A model generated the notes under the pieces. That model saw only the letters and a list, made by a program, of their open reading frames with translations. It had not been told where the DNA came from and did no database searches. A DNA stretch of 64,000 nucleotides from Siphlonurus alternatus (lineage: Eukaryota > Arthropoda > Insecta > Ephemeroptera > Siphlonuridae), in the NCBI GenBank assembly GCA_949825025.1, contig OX463778.1, positions 52,578,364 to 52,642,363 on the forward strand, in the 5' to 3' direction. A program made the position numbers and the translations under genes. Positions 14,101 through 26,507 of this stretch are shown in pieces (the stretch's first letter is position 1; every line of letters starts with the position of its first letter).

Positions 14101-17100
14101 TAAGTCTTCTAGTAGATATTAATTCTTTGTACTATCTATGCTATAATGGTACGTGTGATCCGCATCGATGCATGCTTTTTAATTAATATTTTTTAGTCAT
14201 TAGTTTTGATCAAAGTATATTTTTTATAAATTCATGGAAAATATATTATTAAAAAGATGCTATATTGATAAAATACTCTTTATTAAATGAAAATGTCAAA
14301 GCAATAACATTGATTTCGTCAAGCAAATAATGATCTGTTCAGGTGAAAACTTTTTAATTTAAAGCTTCAGTGAATAATTTACTAATTGGCCAATTAAAGA
14401 GACGTCACCTGTTTCGAAAACAATGAAAACTATGTACACTCCTCGACTCTGAAATGAGAACAAGATTTTGGGAAAGGTAAGAAAAGTCGACCCGAAAAGC
14501 CTTCCCCCCCAAAAAATGAGTTCACTTATAGGCCCACAAACAGAACACGGAAATTGTAAAATGTACAACTGCAAAGATTCCGCCCCAAACTATAAATTAA
14601 TATGACATGGGCAATTAGGTCGATTTCCCCATTTTACTGAAATTAAACTTTAATTATTGTTATAGTTATTTACAATGAAGGGGTTTATTGTCAAGGACCT
14701 TTAACCCGCCGTAATAAGTATGCTATATATATATAATTATATTTGTATGTTGTATTAATGGTAATTTTTATTTATTTATTACTTTTTTTTTTGTATTGAT
14801 TTTATTGATGCGTTAATAAAACATATGCAGATTTAATTAATATTCATACTTTTAATATAAAAACTTTGAACAATGAAACCCCCAATAATGTAATAAATAA
14901 TTTAAATAAACTCATAGTTCCGACGAATTTTTTTTTTCTTTCAAACATTTATAATATGAACTAGTAAGGTATATAAAAGTTAAAAGTTTTTAGACACGGG
15001 ACAGGCCGGCGCACGTGAACCAATTTGAACGTGGAGAGCGAATGGAAATTTCCATTTTTTTTTTTTTTATTATTTGATAAAAGAGAAAAACGCACAATAA
15101 AGAGTAAGACTTCATTCTGTTTGACGATTCATTGTTACAATAAATATTTTCTTCTCAATTAATAAAGTTTTGTGTTTATCATCAATCTCTTCAAACAATT
15201 AATGTAGGACAGTGAAGGTAAAACAGTAAATTAAAAGAAACAAACTTAACTGCTCGGAGGGGATTTTTTTTTTATTTTTGCTGTATAAAGTGAAACGTTG
15301 CCGTTAAATCATAAAATCGCTTCTTACATGCGAGAAAGAAGTTTTGTCATCATTGCAAAACTTGTAATGCTTTTCCTATCGACACATTTCATGATCTCGT
15401 AAATGGAAGAGTTTGTTTGTGCAGCTTGAGAAGGATTTACATGTGGGATTTTTGGAGGCAAAAGACGCGAAGAATGCGCATTTGCTGTGAAATCGAATTT
15501 TTGTTCACCTTCGTCATCGCAAATTCGGAAAGATATATTTCACAGCAAAACTGCTTCACATCGCTCACGTAAATCCGCCTTGACTCGATAACAAAATCCA
15601 TCGTCATGTACTCCGGACTATAGGAAATCAATGTTCACTTTGTGTACCTCAGAGTATTGAGCAGGTTAGTAGACACCCCTGAAAGTTTTTTCTACAAGAG
15701 TTGGCAGAATGTTTACAGTTTCCACGTTATTGACGATGCTGCAATGCCATCTACTGGTGACATCTTCTGGTAATATATTATATAATACTTATACAGTAAG
15801 ATGTTGTACTATATATAGTAATATAAAATGTATATACATAATAATATAATATATTATATACTTATAGTGCTAATATTATTTTTTCTAGTTAGGAAGAAAT
15901 ATAATAATATTTAACCAAGAAATGAATATGTCAATATTTAGTTGCAGTTTGTCAAAAATAAAATTTCAGCAAACTATTTTCTCGGGGAAAAAATCTTATG
16001 AAATTTAATCCTGTTTGCTTAGATTTTTCGTTAGTGTTTTCTGCTAATTAAAAAGGTCTTTTACTTCATTTTCTTTTAAATAAATAAGAAAATTTAATGT
16101 TTTACCTTAAATGAAAACATTTTTTTTTACAATTTTTTTCCTTGCATGACCTAGAAAATGGCATACACCATTTTATATAAAATTATATAAAACCAACTTT
16201 ATACGTGAAATGAAAAACATGTTCTTTTTAACAATATAACTTCAAACTTAGGTCTTCTGCATAAAACATTGATTTAAACTTACCAAGCATAACTTTATTC
16301 TGTGTTCCTCAAATCGGAATTTAAAGCACCTTTCGACTTCAATTCACGCAATTTCTATTAATTTTGTTATATTAATAAAATTAACTCCACGAATACAGCA
16401 TTAGGCTGCACTCAATTTAATTACAAGTTTGCAAACTTTTTTTTCCTCTCTTTTGCATTAGTGTACTAACAAAAAAGCTTTTAAGCGCGTATATTTCGTA
16501 TTTCCAGATCAAATATTTTACTCGATCAACTCATATCATATATTGTGTACTTCAACATTTTAATTTGTACTAAAAAAAACATGGAAAATAATTTCTTAAA
16601 CATTTTTATGGTTTTAAAAAACTTTGTATAACAATAAAACATCAGTATTTTAATATGAACTTGATAATTTTTAATATTAAAGCTTGTAGATTTTTCAATT
16701 TTTGGATTTGTATATTTTAAAATTCTACACTTTTCTATCATCAGAGTTTAAATGCAAGTGACAAGAACATATTCCCTTTAAAACATTTGAAAAAAATTAG
16801 GAAAACTTATTTGATTGAATTCTTTTGTTTTCTTTTGTTTTGCCTGAGAGTATTGTATCCTTATGATTTAAAACCTGGTTCATAATTTTTGTTAATATTG
16901 TGGTTCATTTTTTTATACTTATTTTTTTCCTTTGTTATATTTATAAAGTGTTGCGTTTTGATGTTATGTATGTTTGTTAATATTAAGTTTTTTTGACATG
17001 AACATATGTTGTCTTGTACAATCGAAAAAGTTTGAATAAAGAAAATAAAAATAAATAAATAAAACCTTTCGTGTGATCGAGGTAAGAATTAAAAGTAAAT

Positions 17101-17587
17101 AAAAAAATCGCATTTAACTTTACTTTCTATTACATAAAAAAACTATGAGCTTGCATGAGGCGTGAGGTAAAATGGTTATATAAGGGACTGAGTAAATTAA
17201 GTAAATTCTGTGTTGAGAATATCAAATACAATTTGAAACCAAATTTTAATAAGCTTCATCATCAATTTTAAAGAATATATTATGCTTAATATATTATTAT
17301 ATAAAGTATATGTTAAGGGTATATATAGACGTAAAAAATTTTATTTACAACTTTGATTGCAGTAATTAATGTGCATTACCAGTAAGAGTTCAAAGTAGAT
17401 TGCAAATCTAGCTGTGACGTCATTTATTAAATGTCCAATTTGTACACTCAAATAAAATATAAATGAAGCCTCTTGAACTCTCGCCTTGAGATTAGGCAAA
17501 TTGTTCAGCATCAAAATGCTTGAAGACGTCGTCGCTCCTACAACTTCCAACTTGCTGAACAAATCACTAACTTTTAACAACAGTTCT
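14101..17587. other. No supportable gene; one higher-complexity patch
   Basis: Mostly AT-rich. The stretch at about 15290-15650 is less repetitive and has a 64-codon minus-strand frame, but its translation resembles nothing I know. A 13-bp inverted repeat (TTTGCTGTGAAAT) lies inside it. Confidence 0.5.
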
Positions 17588-17852
17588 CAAGTATTTCATG
17601 CAAATGGTTTCTAAAGGAGACAATGCCCTTGGAGAGGCGTACGGTGTTCTATTCTGCAACGTAATTTGAGGATGGTGTTACTCCCAGAATGGATTTATTG
17701 AGATAATGAAAAGATATTAACATGCTTAACATTTTACCCCACTTATATTGCAGAATAGGACGTACACCCTAGGCCTCTCTAGAGGTCATTTTTGCCTTTG
17801 ACATTAATTGTCTCCTTTATAAGTATCCATTTCCTTGTGCATGAAATACTAT
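17588..17852. mobile_element. 265-bp inverted-repeat MITE
   Basis: AAGTATTTCATGCAAATGG at the left pairs with TGCATGAAATACT at the right. Inner blocks AAAGGAGACAAT and ATTGTCTCCTTT, and TTCTATTCTGCAA and TTGCAGAATAGGA, also pair. Confidence 0.72.
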
Positions 17853-19310
17853 AGGTCATGCTAGTACAAAAGAATGGGGGTGCTGATAGCAGTGATAAGG
17901 CGGCAGCTGATAAAAAGTATTGTCTCCAGCGGAATATTTAAAGAATTTTCTTGTAGCTCGTGAAAAACAACACAAAACTTGCAACGTTTTCACTTTAATT
18001 AAAGTGGCTGATCTTGATTAAAGTGGACAAAACAATTTAACGTTTTAGTAATGCGAACTGACTTTAACTGGTTCTAACTGGCTTTATTTTGATAATAGAT
18101 TGTGAATTCGATCCAATCGATAAATTCTTTGTTTGAGACATGACAGGATCATATATGAGAGTGATGCTTCTCTTTAAAAATATGTTTTTGTGTTCGAGCT
18201 GAGTACGTACAGTTGCCGGTCTGAAAAATGCTCGTTTAGAAATGGACCTTGCACCGAGAAAACAAAAGAAAATCAACAACAAAACAAACTTTACGAAAGC
18301 ATAGAAAAATACTTTTTACTTAGAAAAATAATTGTTTTTTTTTTACTGGCATATTATATTATATATAATATATTATATAATGCATTTTTTGTTTATATAA
18401 AAGCTAGGATGAAGAAGATAAAATTTTGAATGAATAATTCTATTTAACAAATTTAATTATTTACTATTTTTTTTAATTAATTATTATTTATTTTAAATAT
18501 TTATAGTAATATATTAATTTACATAAATTAATATTTATACTAAAAATTCTTTTTCGTTGTAAAAGGAACTTATTCTTTTAAAAGCAAAAAGTACTATAAT
18601 ATATCTAATATATATCTATAGTTTATTCCATGTTATATATATTTTTTTATTTTTTTCATGTAGCTGACAAATTTAATAATTTATGTGTTTTTCGTGAATA
18701 CAGTGCAAAGTCTGTATAAAATATATTTTAAGATTCTTTGAAGTTCAATACGGAAACGCGCATCGTCATGCATAATTATTTGAATAAGTCGATGCTTCAA
18801 GCAAACTAGCGATGCAGGGTTGGATTGGCTATAAGAGATCAGGGATGTGCCCCGCCTCCCTGATGTAGTGCCCTCCAGACCCCCCCCCCCCCATATTGGA
18901 GTTTAAGAGCTCCCTCATCTGCGCCCCCTATCACCAAATCCAAACCTGACTAATTAAGCGATGTGAAAAACCGCAAATTGCTAATGAATAATTTAATGTT
19001 ATGTATAGGCTTAAAGAATTTGAATTTAATATTTTAAACCTTAAATTAATATACACATGAAAAAAAATAGCTGTTTGTATAAAATATTCATAAAGACCTA
19101 TCTATATATAAGTTGACCAACCGTTAGCTAGATTTTAGCATAGAAAATTACAATGTTTGATGTTAAAATATTTGCTTCTTGCTTTTTATATTTCCGTACC
19201 AAATGTGTATGGACTAAAATATATTAATAATACGTAATGTTTTTTTTTTTTTTGTTGTTGTTTTCTTTTATTAGAAGGTGCAACTTTCTGTTGAGATACA
19301 TTTATTAAGT

Positions 19311-19895
19311 AGAGTGAGCGATTGCATTTTTTTTAATATTTTATTTTTTAAAAATAGTTTAAGCCGCCCTCTATTGAGAAATGGAGGCCTTTAACGTGCA
19401 GCCTTATGGAACATAAAACCGCGTTTTACTCCAACTTTTTCTGAACTATCGTACCATTAAAAAAATACTTACGTAATCTATGATGAATTCTTTAATGAAT
19501 TTTCAAATAAAAAAAAAAATACCGGGTCGTTTTCTTGGAAAAAAATCATGAAAATCCTTATGGGAATTAACCCGCAAAAAGATTTTTTTCCGAAAAAACG
19601 GCTCCGTAAAAAAAAATATATATTTAAAAATCCATTAAAGAATTCATCATAGATTACGTAGGTATTTTTTAATTAAATGGTACCATAGTTCAGAAAATGT
19701 TAGAGTAAAACGCGGTTTTATGTTCCATAAGGCTGCACGTCAAAGGCCTCCGAAACACCAACTTTGGGAATTTTTTGTGGTGAAACTATATTTGAGGTGG
19801 AATTTTTTAGTTTTCATTTCTCAATAGAGGGCAGCTTAAACTATTTTTAGAAATTAAAATATTAAAAAAAAATGCAATCGCTCACTCTACTTTAA
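19311..19895. mobile_element. Foldback element, about 585 bp
   Basis: The left end AAGTAGAGTGAGCGATTGCA and the right end complement pair. Arms continue through AGTTTAAGCCGCCCTCTATT and ACCGCGTTTTACTC with their partners. The middle is AT-rich. No coding capacity. Confidence 0.82.
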
Positions 19896-20424
19896 TAAAC
19901 TACTTTATATTTTATGTATAATATAAAATTATACATATATTGTATACAACAATTTTAGAGATAAACAAATAGTAAATGATGCGATCGACTGAGAAAACAC
20001 ATTTAGAAAGGGTTTTTTGGAAGCTACTTCTCCTCCACATAGGACTCTCAAGAGAACATGTTCGCACGGAGAAGTAACAACCATTTATTTTACCGTGCTG
20101 CGGGAACATTGAGTTCCAGCGCATGTTAACTTTATTACGTTGCTATATCTAAAGCCGCTCGCCTTCTCTCTGTCAGGGTCAAAAATAAAATTGGTCTCTC
20201 CATATTTACCTGCATTTTAGAAACTACAAATATGTAAAAGGTGATAATTATGAAAAAATATTCACTGCAGCATATTCATATTTTTTAAATGTATAAAAGC
20301 AATTTGTATATTGTATATGCCAAAATTTTGAATTCTTTTTATATATATATATATAAGAATGTAAAATAATAACAATTAAATACACATGTCAAAGAAAATT
20401 TTTTTTTATTATACTAAGTAGTAT

Positions 20425-20670
20425 TGACGATCCAATTTTTTAAAATTAAATTCTTAGTTTAGGTCTCCATGGGAAAGCCCTATACTGAAAATTTAAAAAA
20501 TTCATTTAAAAAAATTGGATCGTCCGATTGTTTTGAAATTTTTTCCACATTTTTTGGTGCCAAAAACTGTTTCTAAAAAAAAAATTCAGAATTATTATGA
20601 GGTTGCTAAGGTTTACATGTTAATCAAATGGGACTACAACAATTGATTGTTTGTGTTATCTTACCCTTAA
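20425..20670. mobile_element. Truncated type A3 hairpin element
   Basis: The right arm is complete, ending TGTTATCTTACCCTTAA. The left arm is cut off near GACGATCCAATT at 20425. The core CATGGGAAAGCCCTATACTG is shared with 40076-40468. Confidence 0.75.
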
Positions 20671-20935
20671 GCTTTGAACTGTGTATTATTATTGTAGAAC
20701 TTTAGAAAATTAATCAACATAATTATATCTTTTGGCTGAAAGTACAACAATCAAAATACTGTACTGTGTAAATGTAAATACCTATGCATGGGAGATAGAT
20801 TTTTTTTTTTTTTTTTTTATTATTATTATTTTGGTTCCTTATGAAGAAGCACTAGTACTATTTTTTTTAGAAAATAGTAAAATAATAACTCAAAAATTTT
20901 TGGAAAAAGAACACATGACATTAGCTAGCTCTGCT

Positions 20936-21295
20936 TTAAGGGTAAGGTAACGCCACCAATGTTAAAAAAAATCCCTCTCACAAAAATTCTTTCTGAAAAA
21001 AATTTTAAATGTTCTCCTCTACACCCCCTATCAGTAGCTAAAATATCAGGTATACAAATACGATCTAGTTTTTGAGTTATGAATTTTTAAAGTTGACCAA
21101 TTTAACATGGGAGTTTCATTTCTCCATGTTAAAGTAGTCAACTTTAAAAATTTATAACTCAAAAACTAGATCGTATTTGTATACCTGATATTTTAGCTAC
21201 TGATAGGGGGTATAGAGGAGAACATTTTAAATTTTTTTCAGAATTTTTGTGAGAGGGATTTTTTTTTAACATTGGTGGCGTTACCTTACCCTTAA
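20936..21295. mobile_element. TTAA-bounded long-hairpin element (type A2)
   Basis: Arms begin TTAAGGGTAAGGTAACGCCA and end with the complement. A short centre reads GGGAGTTTCATTTCTCC. Its right TTAA (21292-21295) is also the left TTAA of the type A element, so the two insertions share one target. Confidence 0.85.
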
Positions 21296-21711
21296 GGGCA
21301 TTGGGTGTAGCACCGGTAGTTGGCAACACTGACGTATCTTCACCATGTTAATTTTTTATCATTGCTCCTCGGAGTAATATTTATGCTAGAGCTAAGCTGA
21401 TTGCTGTAGTATCAAGATAATTAGTAGCCCAAGTGCACAATTTGGCTAAATAAAGCCTGATTTAAAGAAAAGTGTTTTTTTTTTATATTTTAGAAAAATG
21501 CATGTAAATTTAAAAAATTACTAAAAAATACTTTTCTTTATATCAGGCTTTATTTAGTCAAATTGTGCACTTGGGCTACTAATTATCTTGATACTACAGC
21601 AATCAGCTTAGCTCTAGCATAAAAATTACTCCGAGGAGCAATGATCAAAAATTAACATGGTGAAGATACGTCAGTGTTGCAAACTACCGGTGCTACACCC
21701 AATGCCCTTAA
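21292..21711. mobile_element. TTAA-bounded long-hairpin element (type A), copy 1
   Basis: A nearly self-complementary 420-bp unit runs from TTAAGGGCATTGGGTGTAGC to the complementary end with TTAA on each side. A second copy is at 58297-58715, with its central spacer in the opposite orientation. TTAA duplications are typical of piggyBac-type insertion, but the superfamily is inferred from the target site only. Confidence 0.87.
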
Positions 21712-23268
21712 ACTATTGTTAGTAAGTTAATATTTTTTCTGGGATATGATAAGTATGAAATAAAAATTAAAAACTTTTATTTGTAAAATATTTTTATTAA
21801 CTTAATTCCTCACTCAGCATTCTAAATTTGTAAAAGCTTACATTTGCAGCATCGGAGAGCATATTTTAGACCATAATACAACACACAAGCTAGCAATCAA
21901 TAATTTCACCTTTTTTCCTTTCGATTGCCCCCCAATATTGTCTTCTTACAACAGAAGCTTTCAGAGGTAGCAACTTTAACGCATCTCTCGAATTGCTGTT
22001 CAGAATTGCTCAAAACCAGGTCGAGAAATAACAACTTCTGGTTGGTCACAATTTCACTCACTCTTTAACTGCAAGGCCTTAAAAAGTACTTTTATTATTT
22101 CTCAACAGCTGCACAGTAGTAATTAAAAAAAAAATAATAACTGTGAAAGAAAAAAAAAAAAAAAGATATTGTTTTTTTTTTTCTTTACAACACACACACT
22201 TATACACACAAGTACACTCTGTTCCCATTAGAGTTGGGTTTAAAACTGGATAAATTCATTCTTATAATTTAAAATAAACATTTAAACTCTAATTAATTAC
22301 AATCACATTGCAAATAGAAAATAATTAGAGCATTAAAATTAAACAAAAAGAATTATAAATCGTCCTGTATATTTTTTAAATGATTGAGAGCAAAGATAAT
22401 CCATTTTGTCTCATCCAAAAAGTCAATATTACTACAGGAAATGTACAATGTTACTGTACAAAGTTTTATTGACTGCAATTAAGGAAAACATAAAGGTACG
22501 ACGAATATGTAAGAAATACGATTACCTTTCATTGTTTGAAAGTAGGATACTGCAATATTCTTAAGGCAAACTAATACACACATATACATAAAGTTAATAC
22601 ACACAGATGTGCAGGGAGTCAAAGAGCCACCAGAAAAATAAAAAAATATTTCCCCAACCATTTGGATGGAGTAAATAAAAATAATTTTAGAATTTTGTTA
22701 CCATGTTTTGTTTTTAAACAACAAATTGTGTTTATTTACTTTAATAAATTACATACACTTTAAAAAGCAGATCATTTGAATCATCTGTTAATTATGATTT
22801 TTCAATTCTTATTTTTGTTTTCTTGATTTGTTTCTTGAAGGAGGGAAAATACATAAATGCCACCAACAAGGTGAAATACATTAAATAGTTGTTGTTTGGT
22901 TTGTCATATTGATTGAGGCTTGTGAAAAAGGGCAAAAGGGGAGGTACTAAGCAGTCTTGGTCCTTAAATCTTACTTCAACAAAAGAAAAAAAAATAAGAA
23001 ATTAAATTTAAAAAAAAAAAAACACTCATACGACCACCTTTTTTTTTTTTTTCTTTTTCTCATTACAAATTTCTATATAACCTAGTACATATTTTTAAAT
23101 TATTAATTAATCAATTAATATTATTTATACTTTGAAATGTTTGATAAGCATTCCTCTCATTCAACACCAGCCATTCAAAGTTAAAGACAATGAGTCTTGT
23201 CTGTCACCTATCACTCGAGAGTCACGCTGCCGGTGCTGCTGCTGCTGCCGGTGGTGCCTGCAGGAAGC
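21712..23268 (-). other. XPO1 3' flank / probable 3' UTR
   Basis: Downstream of the XPO1 stop. A short CTG-rich segment (about 23230-23262) follows the stop, then AT-rich DNA. Minus-strand AATAAA candidates occur near 22732 and 21775, but I cannot choose a polyadenylation site. Confidence 0.45.
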
Positions 23269-26200
23269 TCAGTCCTGCATTTCCTCGGGCATCTCGTGGG
23301 GGTTAAGGATGCCGGGCACGGCCATCTGCGCACGACGTTTGTCGTCCTGGGCTTGTCGCAGCGCCAGTTCACGCTCGTCCAGGAACAAATCAGAGTCGTC
23401 CTCTCCGGTATACTCCTAAGGATTCAGAATATAAGCCACGACGTTTTCATAGACAACATACACGAAATTTTTTTATTACAGAAATGAATAGAGGGTACTA
23501 AATTATGCTACTCTGAATTTTTTCACATTTTTTTGAGACCCGGAACTATTTTTAAATAATTATTGAAAGTCCTGTAATTTAAGTTAGCACCCCTGAATCC
23601 TTAATAAAAAGGATAGAGACTGGACGCTTATTGACACCTCCAGGGGGCGTGGCCGCAATTTCAATAATTATTTCAAAATAGTTCTGGGTCTCAAAATAAT
23701 CTGAAAAAATTCAGAGTAGCATAATTTGGTACCCTCTATTCATTTCTGTAATAAAAAAAATTTTATGTATGTTGTCCATAATACAACTTAAGCTACATGC
23801 ACATAAAGGTTTAAAATTGCAGTAAAATCTTGTATGTATATATTCTTATTATTAAAATTTTCAATGTATACAGTAAAAACTCTTTATTACACAACTCGTT
23901 GTTAGGTAAAATTTGATTTTGAGTAAAGGAGATCAAGGTCCCGTCAAAAATAATTAACATTGCAACTCAATATAATATTATAAGGTAAACTTAATTTCCT
24001 GGGTCCCTTGACTTAACGTAATAATTTTTTTTACTGTATATATTGAGGACATAAAGTACCAATAGATGCCATTGAATGCTGAAATTTGTGCTGCTTTTTT
24101 CAAGGCTGCTGTAATAACGCCTACAGCATTGGGAGAATCACAAAAATAACAAAAGTTTATATGAAAGACCCCACTTATAAAGTTGAAATATTTTTTTATT
24201 GCTTGTTGGGAGGTATGTCGCAACTACTTATTTTTTATGGTGTTATCAACTCTGTGGCCAGACATTTACATGATTTTGCAATGTTAAACAACCAATCTAT
24301 CATCACTAGGGGCATGTAGTTCAGCTCTTACAGGTTCACTACGTATATACCTAATTAACTACTGTAAAACTTTCACATAAAATAAAAAGGGAAATAGAGG
24401 CCCGGCAGGAAAATTTTATCCATAAGCCACCATGTTAAAAAAAATTATTCTTTTTTTTCATAGTAACCATAAAAGCTATTAATTTGAAGCCATCACCATC
24501 ATTTAGGGGCCTTCTGATAACAAATCAGGAACTTATTTTTCTCTAAAAGATTTCTTTAATGCCAAAAAAGCAATTTTAAGGTTATTTTTTTACATAGGTT
24601 AAGATGGGACGGTGGGACCACTGCAAAATCAGCTTACTTGAAGCCTGAGTTGAGACTCACCCTGATCTGGACGAGGAAGTCACGGAGGTGCTCCTTGAAG
24701 CCAGCGATGTCCTGGTTCAGGTTGAACAGGCCCTGGACGGTGATCTTGATCTGGTTGTCAGTGAGGTGGGGGAAGGCCTGCCTCAGCAGATTCGCCACAA
24801 ACTCCTGAACGTACAACACGTTGTCTGCAGCGGAGGTGGCGCCAGGACCCAGGGGCACGCTGATGCGGCCCATCTCAACCATCGTGAACATGTAGGCTAG
24901 GATGGTGGCATGCATCGTCAGACCTGTCAAACAATTCAGGCATAAGACACGGGAAATATATTTTGTAACAATTTATCTAACAACAAGTTAATTGCTGGAT
25001 TAATTTCACTAAAAATGGCTCCTTCTATAGTAATAATATTAATTTTTTATTAAAAAAAAAATCCTTGCTGGTTATTCCTATGCTTTTCTTTCAATAATTT
25101 ATATCAATCTTAATAGTTTATTTTCCTAAAATTGAATAATAAAAAAAAATATGTAGAAAACATTGAATAAAATAGTCTCTGCAGTATTCAGCTTTTCTTT
25201 TTTTTTTTTTTTTAACTATTACAATAAGATTAGGAAATTCAAGAAATACAATAGACAATAATGGTTGCATTTTTTTATTTCATAATTAGAAAATATACAT
25301 TAAATTAAGCTTTTCTGAATTTTTTCAGATTTTTTGGAGTGCGGGAACTAATTTTAAAAAAATATTTAAAATGTCTGAATTTGGGTGGTACACCTGATGG
25401 GACAACCGTGACGTCATCGACAGCCAATCACAGCAGCCGTGACATCATCAACAGCCAATCACAGCACGACAAATGACGTCACGGTTGTCCCATCAGGTGT
25501 ACCACCCAAATTCAGGTATTTATATATTTTTTTAAAATTAGTTCCCGCACTCCAAAAAATCCGAAAAAATTCAGAAAAGCATAATTTTAGGTATATTTTC
25601 TAATTACGAAATAAAAAAATGCAACCATTATTGTCTATTTTTTTTCCCAGACTCATTAACACAACTGCTGTCAATTGAAGCATTAACGGACAAATCTTCA
25701 AAGTCTTGCCTGCTGTGTGAGAGGTGTCTGTGACCACGGAGAAAATGTGCTGCAGGATGTCCGTGAAGTAGGTCTGGTAGAAACTCTGTGCGGCCTCGTC
25801 ATGGGCCTCCACATTCTGGAGCAACTGATGTAGGATCTGGAGCAACGAGGTCCATCATTAACAGTTGGTGTGTCCCTAGCATGACTCTCATTACAGAGAC
25901 AGGATTTATAGATGAAAGGAAACTTTTCATTAAAAAAAAATAATGTTCTGATGGCACCCTGTTCCTTTAACATTTACTTTGTGTTATTTCTGTTATTATC
26001 TCTTGTTTGTTGTTACTATTTTTTTTTTCTGTGTGCTCATGACAACCTTTCATATAAACTTTTTCCTACTATTATATTTGGTAAAATTTCATGAAAATAA
26101 AAAAATCCAAAGGAAAAGAATAAATATAATTATACTGTTGGTTATTTTTTTTTTTCTTGAAGGTAGACAAACTTTTGGTATGTAGTTGCTACATTATCTT

Positions 26201-26466
26201 ATTATTATTATTATTTATTTTTTTTTTTTTTTTACCAGAAGCCCCACAAACGAGGACAGGTTTGCTTACCTGTAGTCCAGTGTCTGCAACGTTCCTCATG
26301 GTGTGCTTGAATGCCCAGATGATGGAGTCGAGCACTAACTTGAACTGTGCTGGGGGGATGTTGAGGAACGCCGGAAAACAGTGGTTGTTGACCGCCTGGG
26401 AACAGACAACAGTGACAACAAGTGCAGAGAAAATGTTCCCCTCCTTCCTTATTGTTAGTATTACCT

Positions 26467-26507
<41 letters not shown>

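Noticed and set aside
23132..23487. Plus-strand ORFs of about 95 codons
   Set aside because: Antisense shadows of the last XPO1 exon and its CTG-rich 3' flank.
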